This document shows, in pieces, positions 53,958 through 62,119 of a DNA stretch of 64,000 nt (its first letter is position 1; each line of letters starts with the position of its first letter). The stretch comes from an uncultured Lachnospiraceae bacterium. Its GTDB lineage: Bacteria; Bacillota; Clostridia; Lachnospirales; Lachnospiraceae. The stretch covers positions 1-64,000 of the forward strand of contig CAJUMV010000012.1 of NCBI GenBank assembly GCA_910587715.1. The letters are read 5' to 3'. The notes beneath the pieces are model-generated. The model did not search any database and was not told the origin of the DNA. It saw only the letters and a program-made list of their open reading frames with translations. A program made the position numbers and the translations under genes.

Positions 53958-54017
53958 ATGATCAAACGGAAAGGTATTTACAGAATTAATTGTTTGATAT
54001 ACCTACAGCTGCGCTAA
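53958..54017 (+). pseudogene. Remnant start of a lost gene
   Basis: ATG with an AGGAGC ribosome site encoding only MIKRKGIYRINCLIYLQLR before a stop. It probably marks the former 5' end of a deleted capsule gene. It could be chance. Confidence 0.35.
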
Positions 54018-54060
54018 TTGTAAAGCTTTTTAATTGTTTTCAAATAAGGGGTACTCAAAG

Positions 54061-54107
54061 AAATCTGATGTAAGAGATGGGGTTTTCCTTATTACATCAG
54101 ATTTTTG
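54061..54107 (+). terminator. Terminator-like hairpin with sequence repeated at 56101
   Basis: AAATCTGATGTAA (54061-54073) pairs with TTACATCAGATTT (54092-54104), followed by TTG. It lies 24 nt before the acyltransferase start. Confidence 0.75.
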
Positions 54108-54130
54108 CTTTTCAAGGGAGATGTGCACTA

Positions 54131-55181
54131 ATGAATTTTAAAACATGTCATATAGCAGGGCGGGATAATAATATAACATTTATTCGGACGATGGCTATGA
54201 TATTAGTGGTTTTGGGTCATTCACTTTCTCCATTTATAAATAATTTTAGGGGGGGGGGGTGAAACGAGAAGCTGGTATCTAGCAAGCACTATGTGGAGTA
54301 TTATTTATACATTTCATATGCCTCTTTTTATGAGTGTGTCTGGATATTTATTTTACTATGAGATAGAACGTTCAATGCAACTTCAAATTGTAGAGCGTAT
54401 AAGGAGCATTGTTATTTTTATAGACAAAAAAATATGGCGATTAGTTGTGCCTTTTATACTTGTAATGTATTTATGGAGGAAGCCGTGGTCCTATTTGACG
54501 GGGACACAGAACATGCCAAAATCCATAAAAGAAATGCTTATGTTTCACACTACAGGTCCTTTGTGGTATCTGTATGTATTATTTGCAATATTTGTTTTTG
54601 AAAAACTATTTATGTGGATTATCTGGGCGAGAAAAAATTACGTAAAAATAGCACTGGTCTGCATGTTTGTACTTGCTTATTGGGGGTATTTTATGAATGG
54701 AGCAGTACATCATTTTATGGTTTATAATTTTTATTTTTTCATAGGTATTGTTATTAATGAACATTTTGATAAACTTTTGAAAATTAGGAAAACAACAATT
54801 AATTTTTTGTGTATATTAACTATATGCTTAACATCATTTCAGCTGTTTTTCAAAATTGAAGAAAAAAATATTTTGATGCCTTTGCTGAGTATAACAATTG
54901 CACTGACCGATATTGTGATTATTTATTTTCTTACTTCTCATTTGCGCAATAGTCAAATATCAGAACTGATTTCTGTAATGGATCATCATGGAATGGGAAT
55001 CTATTTATTCCATACAGAATTTATACAAGTATTAGCATTAATAACGGTAGACCTGCCAAGAGAGTTAGCTTGGCTATGTACCTTTTTTGTAAGCTTTCTC
55101 CTAGCATTCTTATTAACTTATTTATTAAAGAAAATGGGTGTAAAAATGATATTGGGTGAATTTAAATCTGGACAAAAATAG
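54131..55181 (+). pseudogene. Membrane acyltransferase (family 3), split by an 11-G tract (phase-off)
   Basis: ATG at 54131 with AAGGGAG upstream opens an acyltransferase-3 frame (FIRTMAMILVVLGHSLSPFI) that hits a TGA at 54260-54262 directly after eleven G (54249-54259). The downstream frame, open back through the tract, continues GETRSWYLASTMWSIIYTFHMPLFMSVSGYLF (segments given separately: GETRSWYLAST, MPLFMSVSGYLF), the typical family continuation, to 55181. Ten G would join the halves into about 349 residues, the usual family length with about ten helices. It would acetylate or otherwise acylate the polysaccharide. An independent start at 54291 would lack the catalytic His region. Confidence 0.85.
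54249..54259 (+). repeat. Poly-G tract of 11 in the acyltransferase gene
   Basis: Eleven G between the two halves of the acyltransferase frame. Loss of one G restores the full-length protein. Confidence 0.9.
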
Positions 55182-55302
55182 TTAGTCCAAAAAAAATTTG
55201 ATATAAAGCAGAAAATTGTTTTATTTTACATTATATTTTTCGTTTTTTAAAATATAATAATAAGGAACACCAATATGTTCTGGGTAAAAGTTCATGTAAT
55301 TA

Positions 55303-55370
55303 AGCCGCCTTATTTTCCTGATGCTGCGGGACGTTTATTTATTTATAGTTTTGCTGTTGCGCCGACAATG
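55303..55370 (+). pseudogene. Decayed fragment resembling the 3' end of the vanZ-like gene
   Basis: CTGATGCTGCGGGACGTTTA at about 55318-55337, with partly matching flanks, mirrors 60360-60400 near the end of the intact VanZ-family gene. The frame is broken. With the Rpn leader and Rpn pseudogene that follow, it indicates an older degraded copy of the same accessory cassette. Confidence 0.5.
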
Positions 55371-55387
55371 GAACAGCAATCACGGAC

Positions 55388-55672
55388 TTTAGCACTTTGA
55401 TAATTTCATGCTTTATATCAGAACAGAAAGAAAACGCTTTACTGTCATAAACGAAAAACCGTCCGGGAAAATACATAAACTGTATTGACATTCCCCTATG
55501 CACTCGTTAGAATGAATGTAATCAAAGGAATTCTAACAGGTGTGCGTTCTGCACGTTCGAGACAGCTTCTGTCGGATTTTCTCTTTGAGACACAATAGAA
55601 AACGGCAGGAGAAAAAGCGGACGCAGACCATTGCGGCATATTGTATCCTGCCACAAAAAGGGAGGATAACAT
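55388..55672 (+). repeat. Promoter and leader repeat, copy 1 (before Rpn pseudogene)
   Basis: About 285 bp recurring at 58605-58887. Promoter TTGACA (55485-55490), 17 bp, TAGAAT (55508-55513). The leader has a GTGCG/TGCAC-type hairpin, GACAG-CTT-CTGTC and a long-range GGCAGGA/TCCTGCC stem, then GGAGG before the ATG. Confidence 0.75.
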
Positions 55673-56074
55673 ATGTCAAAACGACAAAAGAAGAAACAGG
55701 CAAACAAAAATGCGCTTCTGGAGCTTTACAATGCGCTGAACGGGACAGCCTATCAGGATGCGTCGCAGCTTGAGATCGTGACAATCGAAAGCGCAGTTTA
55801 TGTGGTGATGAAAAATGACCTTGCCTATTTTTGAAAATAAGAGAGCGAAAGCCGATGTGGAGCTGACCGTGCGGAGGTGTTGGGAATGCTGTTGGAAGAG
55901 TTTGATGCGGAGAAATATGAGAGGACATTACGTAATGAAGGAGAAGCAAAGGTAAACAGGCTCGGCATTCTTTTGACAGAGGCGGGGCGGGAAAACGACT
56001 TCTTAAGATCCCTGTTGAATCGGAAACTTCAGAAAAGACTGTTTGTTGAATTTGGCTTGGAGGATGAAAAGTAA
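55673..56074 (+). pseudogene. Rpn-family nuclease pseudogene with three internal deletions
   Basis: Begins like the intact gene at 58888 (MSKRQKKK.ANKN), then jumps to NALLELYNALNG, losing about 28 codons. After MKNDLAY it loses a long block and frames out at a TGA (55832-55834). It resumes at ADVELTVR, loses most of the next 60 codons and ends with an intact C-terminal tail (VNRLGILLTEAGR...). Each junction falls at short shared sequences. The last 65 codons form an open frame from 55877 but are not an independent gene. Confidence 0.85.
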
Positions 56075-56100
56075 AGGAAAACATAATAAAGCATAGTCAA

Positions 56101-56149
56101 AAAATCTGATGTAAAGTATGGAATTGCCCTAAATTGCATCAGATTTTTG
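56101..56149 (+). terminator. Terminator-like hairpin, second copy of the 54061 motif
   Basis: AAAATCTGATG (56101-56111) pairs with CATCAGATTTT (56137-56147), then TTG. It lies 24 nt before the next start codon, as at the acyltransferase gene. Confidence 0.75.
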
Positions 56150-56172
56150 TATTTAGTTATGGAGCGGGCTAA

Positions 56173-58581
56173 ATGGATCAAAGCATTCTTTTAACCAGCA
56201 GTACTTATAAAAAAGCATCGCATGTTTTCTGGTCAGGTGGAATGAAAACGGGAGAGACTATGAATTTATCAACGATTGCTATAGAAAAAGAATTAAGCCA
56301 GTTTTTATCAACTGCATATACAACATTGTTCAAAGAGTATTTTTTGTTTACTTTGGCAATGATCATTTCGTGTGTGATATTTCCAGTGTTTATTGTGAGG
56401 ATACTTGGCAAATATGAGCGGAATCGTGTCCCTAAAGCGTATCTTTTTAAGGTAACAACAAAACTGGGATTGCATTATACAATATTATGCTCATTATTAG
56501 TGATTGCGGCAGTTAATGTATATCAAAGTATACAATTGGCGCAAAACACAGACATTTTTGATGGCTGGATTATTCTGTGGAGTATTTTGCTAATGCTCTT
56601 TACAGTCCCCGCTGTATATTTCTTATCTAAGTTTCGCTCCAAAGGTCTTATCATGACAGGCATGCTTGTTATGCTTGATAGCGCATACTGCCAGTATTTG
56701 CGTATGCTAAGGGTAAAGGCGATTATTGAGAGTTCAAAAAATTTTAAAACAGTTGTAAGATATGGATATTATATGATAGCTGACAGTCTGGTTGTAGAAT
56801 CCATGATTTTAAGCTTACTTGCAGTTATCATTCTTGCATTGATTGTATTCTATTACTATAAGCGTCGTTTTTTGTTCATGCCCGGTAAACTTAATATGTT
56901 GTCTTGCCCGCAATGTGGAAAAGCAATAAGCAGGGGAGAAGATTTTTGTATATGCTGCGGACAAATGCTAAGAGTCAATCCAATACAGCAAACAATAAAA
57001 CCATTAGATAAAGAGAGATATTGTAAAAAATGTGGAAGGGCTATTTTTGGATGGAAATGTGTTATTTGCAATTCTCCGGAAGCTATAGAAGAAATTGCAA
57101 AAAACAGAGCGAAGGAAAAGCGAGCTTCTATTGTTAGAGGGATATTGTCAATGGTTGTTATTTTCGGAATGCTTGTTCCGATTTTTGCCGAACCGGTTGC
57201 TAAAATACAGCGTGGCACAGCTAAGGTTCATAACATATTTGTTTCCAGATGGAATGAATTATATGAAACGCCGGAGAAGGGGACAGATCCTGAGTGGGTG
57301 TTCGGCTTTGACTCAGATATAGAAGCTTTATATTTAGCGGATATGCGTTGGTATTATGTGAAGCCAAGAATGATACCATATGATAAATTGGCATTTTATG
57401 CACAATATGCGGAAGCATCTTTTATGCAGATGGAAGAATTGGAGGAAATAAAGGAATTTGTTCATAGTATCTCATTGGAAAGTATAGAGTCAGATAGAGA
57501 TACATATTGTGCCAGACATACAGAACTCAGTGATAGATTGAATTGGACAGTTGATGCGCAGGCAATGGCACTGCAGAATTTCTCTTTGCCCCAGAATTTA
57601 TTTGAGAAAGTTGAACATATTTTTTTCAGTGGGGTAAGGTATTATATATCCGGTATTGATATAGGGCTTGTGGCAGTCCTTATAATCATTACGAATATAT
57701 GCCTGCTTATGTACCTGCTGAATAGTTTCAGCCTTACTATGGAGACGGGATTGGAACGCTGGAATCGAATCAACAGCACAAGGATTGGAAAATTTATTGA
57801 AAGGTTCCAAGCACCTTATCATGTTTCGATTCCTGACACTATATTACACAGGGTAATTACTGCCATAACAGGCTGTGGCTATTGCATGATACGAAGCATA
57901 TGCGAATTATGGATGATGGCTGTGCAGTTATGTTGTACGCTCTGCCTGGTTTTATCTCTGTTTAGACCAAAGAATTGGATCGGATGCCTGCGGTGGGTAA
58001 AGAGGGGATTGACGGATGTACGAGGAGTGCCGGAAAAGAATAGCGCCCAAAAAAAGTTTGAGCGGCAAGAGCGGATTTCGTCGGCTATAGCTGTGGCAAT
58101 TGCTATAGTGCTTTTTGGAGGAGGTTCCTTAGCAGCACAGATGGCTGCATTGAGTAAAGGAGAAGCGGTCGATGCAAAAAATACATATTTGGATCAAGCC
58201 CAAATGGCAGTAATGGGCTATGCCGTTGATATATCAGATGCTCTTTTAAGGATAAAAACTACAAAAACATTGACAGAGGAAGAAAAGGAAAGCCTATATA
58301 TCCTTTTTGATGCCCAATTGGAAGTAGATCAGCTTATTCTCGACTATGATATAACTGGACTTGAAGATTATGCAGAGCTTCATGCAGGGCTTTGCAGTTT
58401 GTGCGTAGATGACATGAGGATGATTCAAAAAATCAAGGATTCTATAGAGAATGGACTGGTGCCCTCAGAAGAACTATTGCAAAATTATGCAAGTTTGCGG
58501 GGAGAAAATTATTTGTGGGTTTTGGAAAAGCTTGGTCAGGAGGATGTAGAGGCAGCTTTGGAAAGTGCATTTGATTTATAG
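56173..58581 (+). CDS. Zinc-ribbon membrane protein of unknown function
   Basis: 802 residues, family not recognised. Hydrophobic segments at about 55-80, 95-115, 125-150 and 210-232. Then two zinc-ribbon-like modules (CPQCGKAISRGEDFCICCG and YCKKCGRAIFGWKCVIC, about 246-295), a further helix (about 315-335), a soluble helical region (about 340-490), more helices (about 495-520, 565-600, 640-660) and a helical C-terminal domain. AT-rich and alone, between the two Rpn loci. It may be a membrane stress or signalling protein, but no catalytic motif is visible. An internal ATG at 56242 is an alternative start. Confidence 0.6.
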   Translation: MDQSILLTSSTYKKASHVFWSGGMKTGETMNLSTIAIEKELSQFLSTAYTTLFKEYFLFTLAMIISCVIFPVFIVRILGKYERNRVPKAYLFKVTTKLGLHYTILCSLLVIAAVNVYQSIQLAQNTDIFDGWIILWSILLMLFTVPAVYFLSKFRSKGLIMTGMLVMLDSAYCQYLRMLRVKAIIESSKNFKTVVRYGYYMIADSLVVESMILSLLAVIILALIVFYYYKRRFLFMPGKLNMLSCPQCGKAISRGEDFCICCGQMLRVNPIQQTIKPLDKERYCKKCGRAIFGWKCVICNSPEAIEEIAKNRAKEKRASIVRGILSMVVIFGMLVPIFAEPVAKIQRGTAKVHNIFVSRWNELYETPEKGTDPEWVFGFDSDIEALYLADMRWYYVKPRMIPYDKLAFYAQYAEASFMQMEELEEIKEFVHSISLESIESDRDTYCARHTELSDRLNWTVDAQAMALQNFSLPQNLFEKVEHIFFSGVRYYISGIDIGLVAVLIIITNICLLMYLLNSFSLTMETGLERWNRINSTRIGKFIERFQAPYHVSIPDTILHRVITAITGCGYCMIRSICELWMMAVQLCCTLCLVLSLFRPKNWIGCLRWVKRGLTDVRGVPEKNSAQKKFERQERISSAIAVAIAIVLFGGGSLAAQMAALSKGEAVDAKNTYLDQAQMAVMGYAVDISDALLRIKTTKTLTEEEKESLYILFDAQLEVDQLILDYDITGLEDYAELHAGLCSLCVDDMRMIQKIKDSIENGLVPSEELLQNYASLRGENYLWVLEKLGQEDVEAALESAFDL

Positions 58582-58604
58582 AAGGTAAAAAGTTAGCTGT
58601 GTTT

Positions 58605-58887
58605 TAATACCTTGATAATTTCATGCTTTATATTCAGAACAGAAAGGAAACGCTTTATTTTCATAAACGGAAAACCGTCTAGGAAAATGTATAAACTGTA
58701 TTGACATCCCTCCATGCACCCGTTAGAATGAGTGTAATCAAAGAAATTCTAACAGGTGTGCGCTCTGCACGTTCAAGACAGCTTCTGTCGGATTTTCTCT
58801 TTGAGACACAACAGAAAACGGCAGGAGAAAAAACGAACGCGGATTGTTGCGGCATATTGTATCCTGCTACAAAAAGGAGGATAACAT
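58605..58887 (+). repeat. Promoter and leader repeat, copy 2 (before intact Rpn gene)
   Basis: Promoter TTGACA (58701-58706), 17 bp, TAGAAT (58724-58729). The leader of about 150 nt has hairpins GTGC-GCTCT-GCAC and GACAG-CTT-CTGTC and a long-range GCAGGA/TCCTGC stem closing about 35 nt, then AGGAGG and the ATG. The same order is seen before Uma2 at 60.7 kb. Confidence 0.75.
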
Positions 58888-59823
58888 ATGTCAAAACGAC
58901 AAAAGAAGAAACCGGCAAACAAAAACCAAAATCGATGCCAGAACCAAAAACAGATACAGCGGAATGTGAAGGATAGATTGTTCCGCTATTTGTTTGAGAA
59001 AGACAGAAATGCGCTTCTGGAGTTGTACAATGCGCTGAACGGGACAGCCTATCAGGATGCGTCGCAGCTTGAGATTGTGACGATCGAGAGCGCAGTTTAT
59101 GTGGTAATGAAAAATGACCTTGCCTATATCCTGTCGGGCACACTAAGCATGTACGAGCATCAGAGTACATACAGCCCGAACCTGCCGGTGAGATTCCTGA
59201 TTTATCTTGCGCAGGAATACCAGAGAGTGATAGAACAGGCAGAGAAGAGTCTTTACGGATCCGGGCAGATTAGCCTGCCGACGCCGCAATGCGTTGTTTT
59301 TTATAACGGCATGAAGGAGATGCCGGATGAACAGAGGCTTAGGCTGTCGGATGCCTTTGAGAACAAGGCGACGAAGGCGGATGTGGAGCTGACTGTGCGG
59401 ATGCTTAATATCAACTATGGCAATAATCGAGAGCTGATGCAAAAGTGCAGGGTTTTAGAGGAGTATTCTAAACTGGTGGCTGTTATGAGGGGTTACATGT
59501 CTGCCATGGAAGACACACAGTCAGCTTTAAACAGAGCGATCGATGATTGTATAGAAAACGGAGTATTAAAGGAATTTCTTTTACAGAACCGTGCGGAGGT
59601 GCTGGGAATGCTGCTGGAAGAGTTTGATGCGGAGAAATATGAGAGAACGTTACGAAGTGAAGGAAGGGAAGAGGGAAGAGAGGAAGGGGAGGTAAAGGTA
59701 AACAGGCTCGGCATCCTTTTGACAGAGGCGGGTCGGGGTAACGAGTTCTTAAAATCCTTGTCGGACAGGGAGCTCCAGAAACGGCTGTTTGTTGAATTTG
59801 GCCTGGAGGAAGAGAAAAAGTAA
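58888..59823 (+). CDS. Rpn-family recombination-promoting nuclease/putative transposase
   Basis: 311 residues of the Rpn (PDDEXK_2) family: VKDRLFRYLFEKDRNALLELYNALNG at the N-terminus, the acidic metal-binding region around LEIVTIESAVYVVMKND, then LSMYEHQSTYSPNLPVRFLIYLAQEY (EHQS signature) and PTPQCVVFYNG. Rpn proteins are Mg/Ca-dependent DNA nucleases that raise recA-independent recombination. A Glu/Gly-rich linker leads to a C-terminal tail (VNRLGILLTEAGR...LQKRLFVEFGLEEE, residue 271 onward) shared with the Uma2 protein at 60687. A degraded relative lies at 55.7 kb. Confidence 0.88.
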   Translation: MSKRQKKKPANKNQNRCQNQKQIQRNVKDRLFRYLFEKDRNALLELYNALNGTAYQDASQLEIVTIESAVYVVMKNDLAYILSGTLSMYEHQSTYSPNLPVRFLIYLAQEYQRVIEQAEKSLYGSGQISLPTPQCVVFYNGMKEMPDEQRLRLSDAFENKATKADVELTVRMLNINYGNNRELMQKCRVLEEYSKLVAVMRGYMSAMEDTQSALNRAIDDCIENGVLKEFLLQNRAEVLGMLLEEFDAEKYERTLRSEGREEGREEGEVKVNRLGILLTEAGRGNEFLKSLSDRELQKRLFVEFGLEEEKK

Positions 59824-59844
59824 GAGACCGTATGGAGTATAAAC

Positions 59845-60435
59845 ATGTCCAGAATAAAAAACCTTGTAATCATGCAGCTGAAATCCGCACTTTCTTACCT
59901 TCCCGCCGGTTTTGCATATGCGGCAGGCATAACCTGTTTCGTGCTTGTCCTGTGCGCCGTATGGAAATTTTGCCTGCATAGAAAAACAGGTCGTTTTTTC
60001 TGGTGGCGGCTTCTGGTCGGATTTTTCTTTCTTGCATACATATACTGTGTCCTACAATTGACGATTCTTTCCAGAGAACCGGGAAACTATGGCGATATTG
60101 ACTGGCGTTTTCTGGTCAGATGGAATGAAAATGACAGCCAGAAAGCATTTTTGCTTGCGAATATCATTATGTTTATTCCGTTCGGCGTTTTGTTCCCTAT
60201 GTTCAACAAGGTGTTTGCGCATATTTTAGTGACCTTTCCGGTAGCTGTAGCCTGCAGCATATGTATAGAAGCTTTACAGCTAAAATATCAGCTTGGATTT
60301 TGCCAGTTAGACGATGTGGTGGCAAACTCCGTCGGGTTTCTGATTGGATATCTTATTTTTTTGATGCTGCGGGACGTTTACCTGTTTGGGGTTATGTTGT
60401 GGCGATGGGTTGAGCGTGACGGACGATTGTATTAA
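59845..60435 (+). CDS. VanZ-family membrane protein
   Basis: 196 residues with about five membrane helices. The VanZ pattern is visible in LLANIIMFIPFGVLFPMF and SICIEALQLKYQLGFCQLDDVVANSVGFLIGY. VanZ-like proteins are linked to glycopeptide and lipopeptide tolerance, but most genomic members have no proven role. It starts 21 bp after the Rpn stop, so the two may be co-transcribed. Confidence 0.85.
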   Translation: MSRIKNLVIMQLKSALSYLPAGFAYAAGITCFVLVLCAVWKFCLHRKTGRFFWWRLLVGFFFLAYIYCVLQLTILSREPGNYGDIDWRFLVRWNENDSQKAFLLANIIMFIPFGVLFPMFNKVFAHILVTFPVAVACSICIEALQLKYQLGFCQLDDVVANSVGFLIGYLIFLMLRDVYLFGVMLWRWVERDGRLY

Positions 60436-60492
60436 TCATACGTCTCTGGGGCAGTGTAACGGTATTTCGTTTACCGGTTTGCGCATAATATA

Positions 60493-60686
60493 TTGACAGT
60501 ACCATTAGCATCCTGTATACTCAGACATACAGAGTGATCACAAGAAGCGTGCGTTCGCACATTCTGGCAGTTTCTGCCGTTTACTCAATGACTATTAACT
60601 AAAAGAAACGGCGGAATCGGATAAGGGGGCAGACAGGGCATTCATAAGATACATTTTCCGCCGTACCGACACAAAGGAGGTATTTT
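60493..60686 (+). promoter_or_regulatory. Promoter and structured leader of Uma2 copy 3
   Basis: TTGACA (60493-60498), 17 bp, TATACT (60516-60521). The leader of about 160 nt contains GTGCG-TT-CGCAC, then GGCAG-TTT-CTGCC, then a 9-bp long-range stem ACGGCGGAA/TTCCGCCGT closing about 40 nt, followed by AAAGGAGG and the ATG. Order and spacing match the Rpn leaders, while stem sequences differ. Confidence 0.7.
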
Positions 60687-61502
60687 ATGGAACCTGCAAG
60701 AATCAGGGAAGAGGAAACAGAGATGTATCTGACGAGAGAAGATTTGGTAAGAATGGGTCTGACCAGAAAAGGAAAGTGGCAGTACACGGTCGCGGATATC
60801 GAAGCGCTGCCGGAAGGTGTGCAGGCTGAGTTGATTGACGGGGAGCTGTTTGTGAGAATGGAGGCGCCCTCGGTGGAGCATGAGGATATTTCGCTGGGTC
60901 TGAGTTTCCAGATCGAGCTATGCATCCAGAGAAAAAAGGGGAAATGCCGCGTGTATCAGGGGCGGTTGGGCGTGCGCATTAAAAAGGATATCCACAATTA
61001 TGTGGAGCCGGATATCACGCTTATCTGCGATGAGGAGAAGATTGATAGAAAAGGCTGTCAGGGTGCGCCGGATTTTGTGGTCGAGGTGGTCTCGCCTTCC
61101 AACCGTAAGATGGATTATGTGCGCAAACTTGCGCTGTACCGTGAAGCAGGCGTGAGGGAATACTGGATTGTAGACCCGAAACATGAGCGGGTGACGGTAT
61201 ATGATTTTGAGCACGAAAAAGAGCCGGAGCTCCATCCGTTCTCAGAGAAGATTAAGGTGGGAGTTTACGACGACCTGTATCTGGATGTCGCAAACCGGCA
61301 TAGTGCTTATGAGGAAGCCGTCTCGGAAGAGCGGGAAACCAGCCGTGCGGAGGGACAGGCGGAAGGCGAAGAAAAGGTCAACCGGTTGGGCATTCTGCTG
61401 ACAGAGGCAGGCCGGAGCAATGACTTTTTAAGATCCTTGTCGGATAGAGAACTCCAGAAGCGACTGTTTATTGAGTTTGGTTTGGAGGAAGAACAGAAAT
61501 AG
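60687..61502 (+). CDS. Uma2-family nuclease-like protein with Rpn-type C-terminal tail, copy 3
   Basis: 271 residues. The Uma2 core begins YTVADIEALPEGVQAELIDGE and continues with VEPDITLICDEEK and GAPDFVVEVVSPSNRKMD, then YREAGVREYWIVDP. It has an N-terminal extension of about 33 residues compared with copy 1. The C-terminal part is a charged linker (AEGQAEGEEK) and a tail from residue 231 (VNRLGILLTEAGRSNDFL...LQKRLFIEFGLEEE) nearly identical to that of the Rpn protein at 58888. Copies 1 and 2 lack this tail. Confidence 0.87.
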   Translation: MEPARIREEETEMYLTREDLVRMGLTRKGKWQYTVADIEALPEGVQAELIDGELFVRMEAPSVEHEDISLGLSFQIELCIQRKKGKCRVYQGRLGVRIKKDIHNYVEPDITLICDEEKIDRKGCQGAPDFVVEVVSPSNRKMDYVRKLALYREAGVREYWIVDPKHERVTVYDFEHEKEPELHPFSEKIKVGVYDDLYLDVANRHSAYEEAVSEERETSRAEGQAEGEEKVNRLGILLTEAGRSNDFLRSLSDRELQKRLFIEFGLEEEQK

Positions 61503-61512
61503 GAAAAACATG

Positions 61513-61545
61513 CCTCGTGGTACAGACCGCGGGGTTTGTTTTTTC
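61513..61545 (+). terminator. Terminator after Uma2 copy 3
   Basis: CCTCGTGG (61513-61520) pairs with CCGCGGGG (61527-61534), including two G-U pairs, followed by TTTGTTTTTT. Confidence 0.75.
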
Positions 61546-61615
61546 GTTCCGGTTGTAATTTAAGGGAAAATAAGATAGAATAAGTAGGAAGAGAGCAAAG
61601 GAGTCACTGAGTGTT

Positions 61616-62086
61616 TTGGAGATACCGTATGAAATCAGAAGTGCATACCGGGAGGAATGGGAAGATGCCATGTCGCTTGCGTGGCGTACTTTTATGAAGT
61701 TTGAAGCGGATGTCTATACGCCCGAAGGTGTGAAGAACTTTGAGAATTTTATTACGGATTCCACGCTTTATCGGATGTTTGTCATGGGTGCCTATCAGAT
61801 GTTTGTAGCGCATGATGGGAAAAAGATGGTTGGGATGCTCACACTGCGCGACAGAGTGCACATCTCTCTGTTGTTTGTAGATGAAAGATACCACAGAAGG
61901 GGCATCGGGCGGGCTTTGATACAGTATATGTCGAATTATCTTCTGACGGAGCTGCAGGAAAGCCGCGTGACGGTTAATTCCTCGCCTTATGGGGTGGAGT
62001 TCTATCATAAGCTGGGGTTTCGGGATTTGCGCCCACAGGAGAAGAGGGACGGCATTATCTATACGCCGATGGAGTTTGTGCTTTGA
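61616..62086 (+). CDS. GNAT-family N-acetyltransferase
   Basis: 156 residues. GNAT core: MVGMLTLRDRVHISLLFVDERYHRRGIGRALIQYM contains the acetyl-CoA-binding Q/RxxGxG/A motif (RRGIGRA), and the C-terminal SPYGVEFYHKLGF is typical. Substrate unknown. It starts at TTG 61616 with AAAGGAG about 12 nt upstream. No in-frame ATG is better placed near the N-terminus. Confidence 0.85.
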   Translation: MEIPYEIRSAYREEWEDAMSLAWRTFMKFEADVYTPEGVKNFENFITDSTLYRMFVMGAYQMFVAHDGKKMVGMLTLRDRVHISLLFVDERYHRRGIGRALIQYMSNYLLTELQESRVTVNSSPYGVEFYHKLGFRDLRPQEKRDGIIYTPMEFVL

Positions 62087-62119
62087 CGGAGTTGATGGAA
62101 TCGAAGACGGGGGAAATTT

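Noticed and set aside
54291..55181. Downstream half of the acyltransferase as an independent gene
   Set aside because: Homology continues upstream of 54291 through the G tract into the first half. The ATG there is an internal methionine without a ribosome site.
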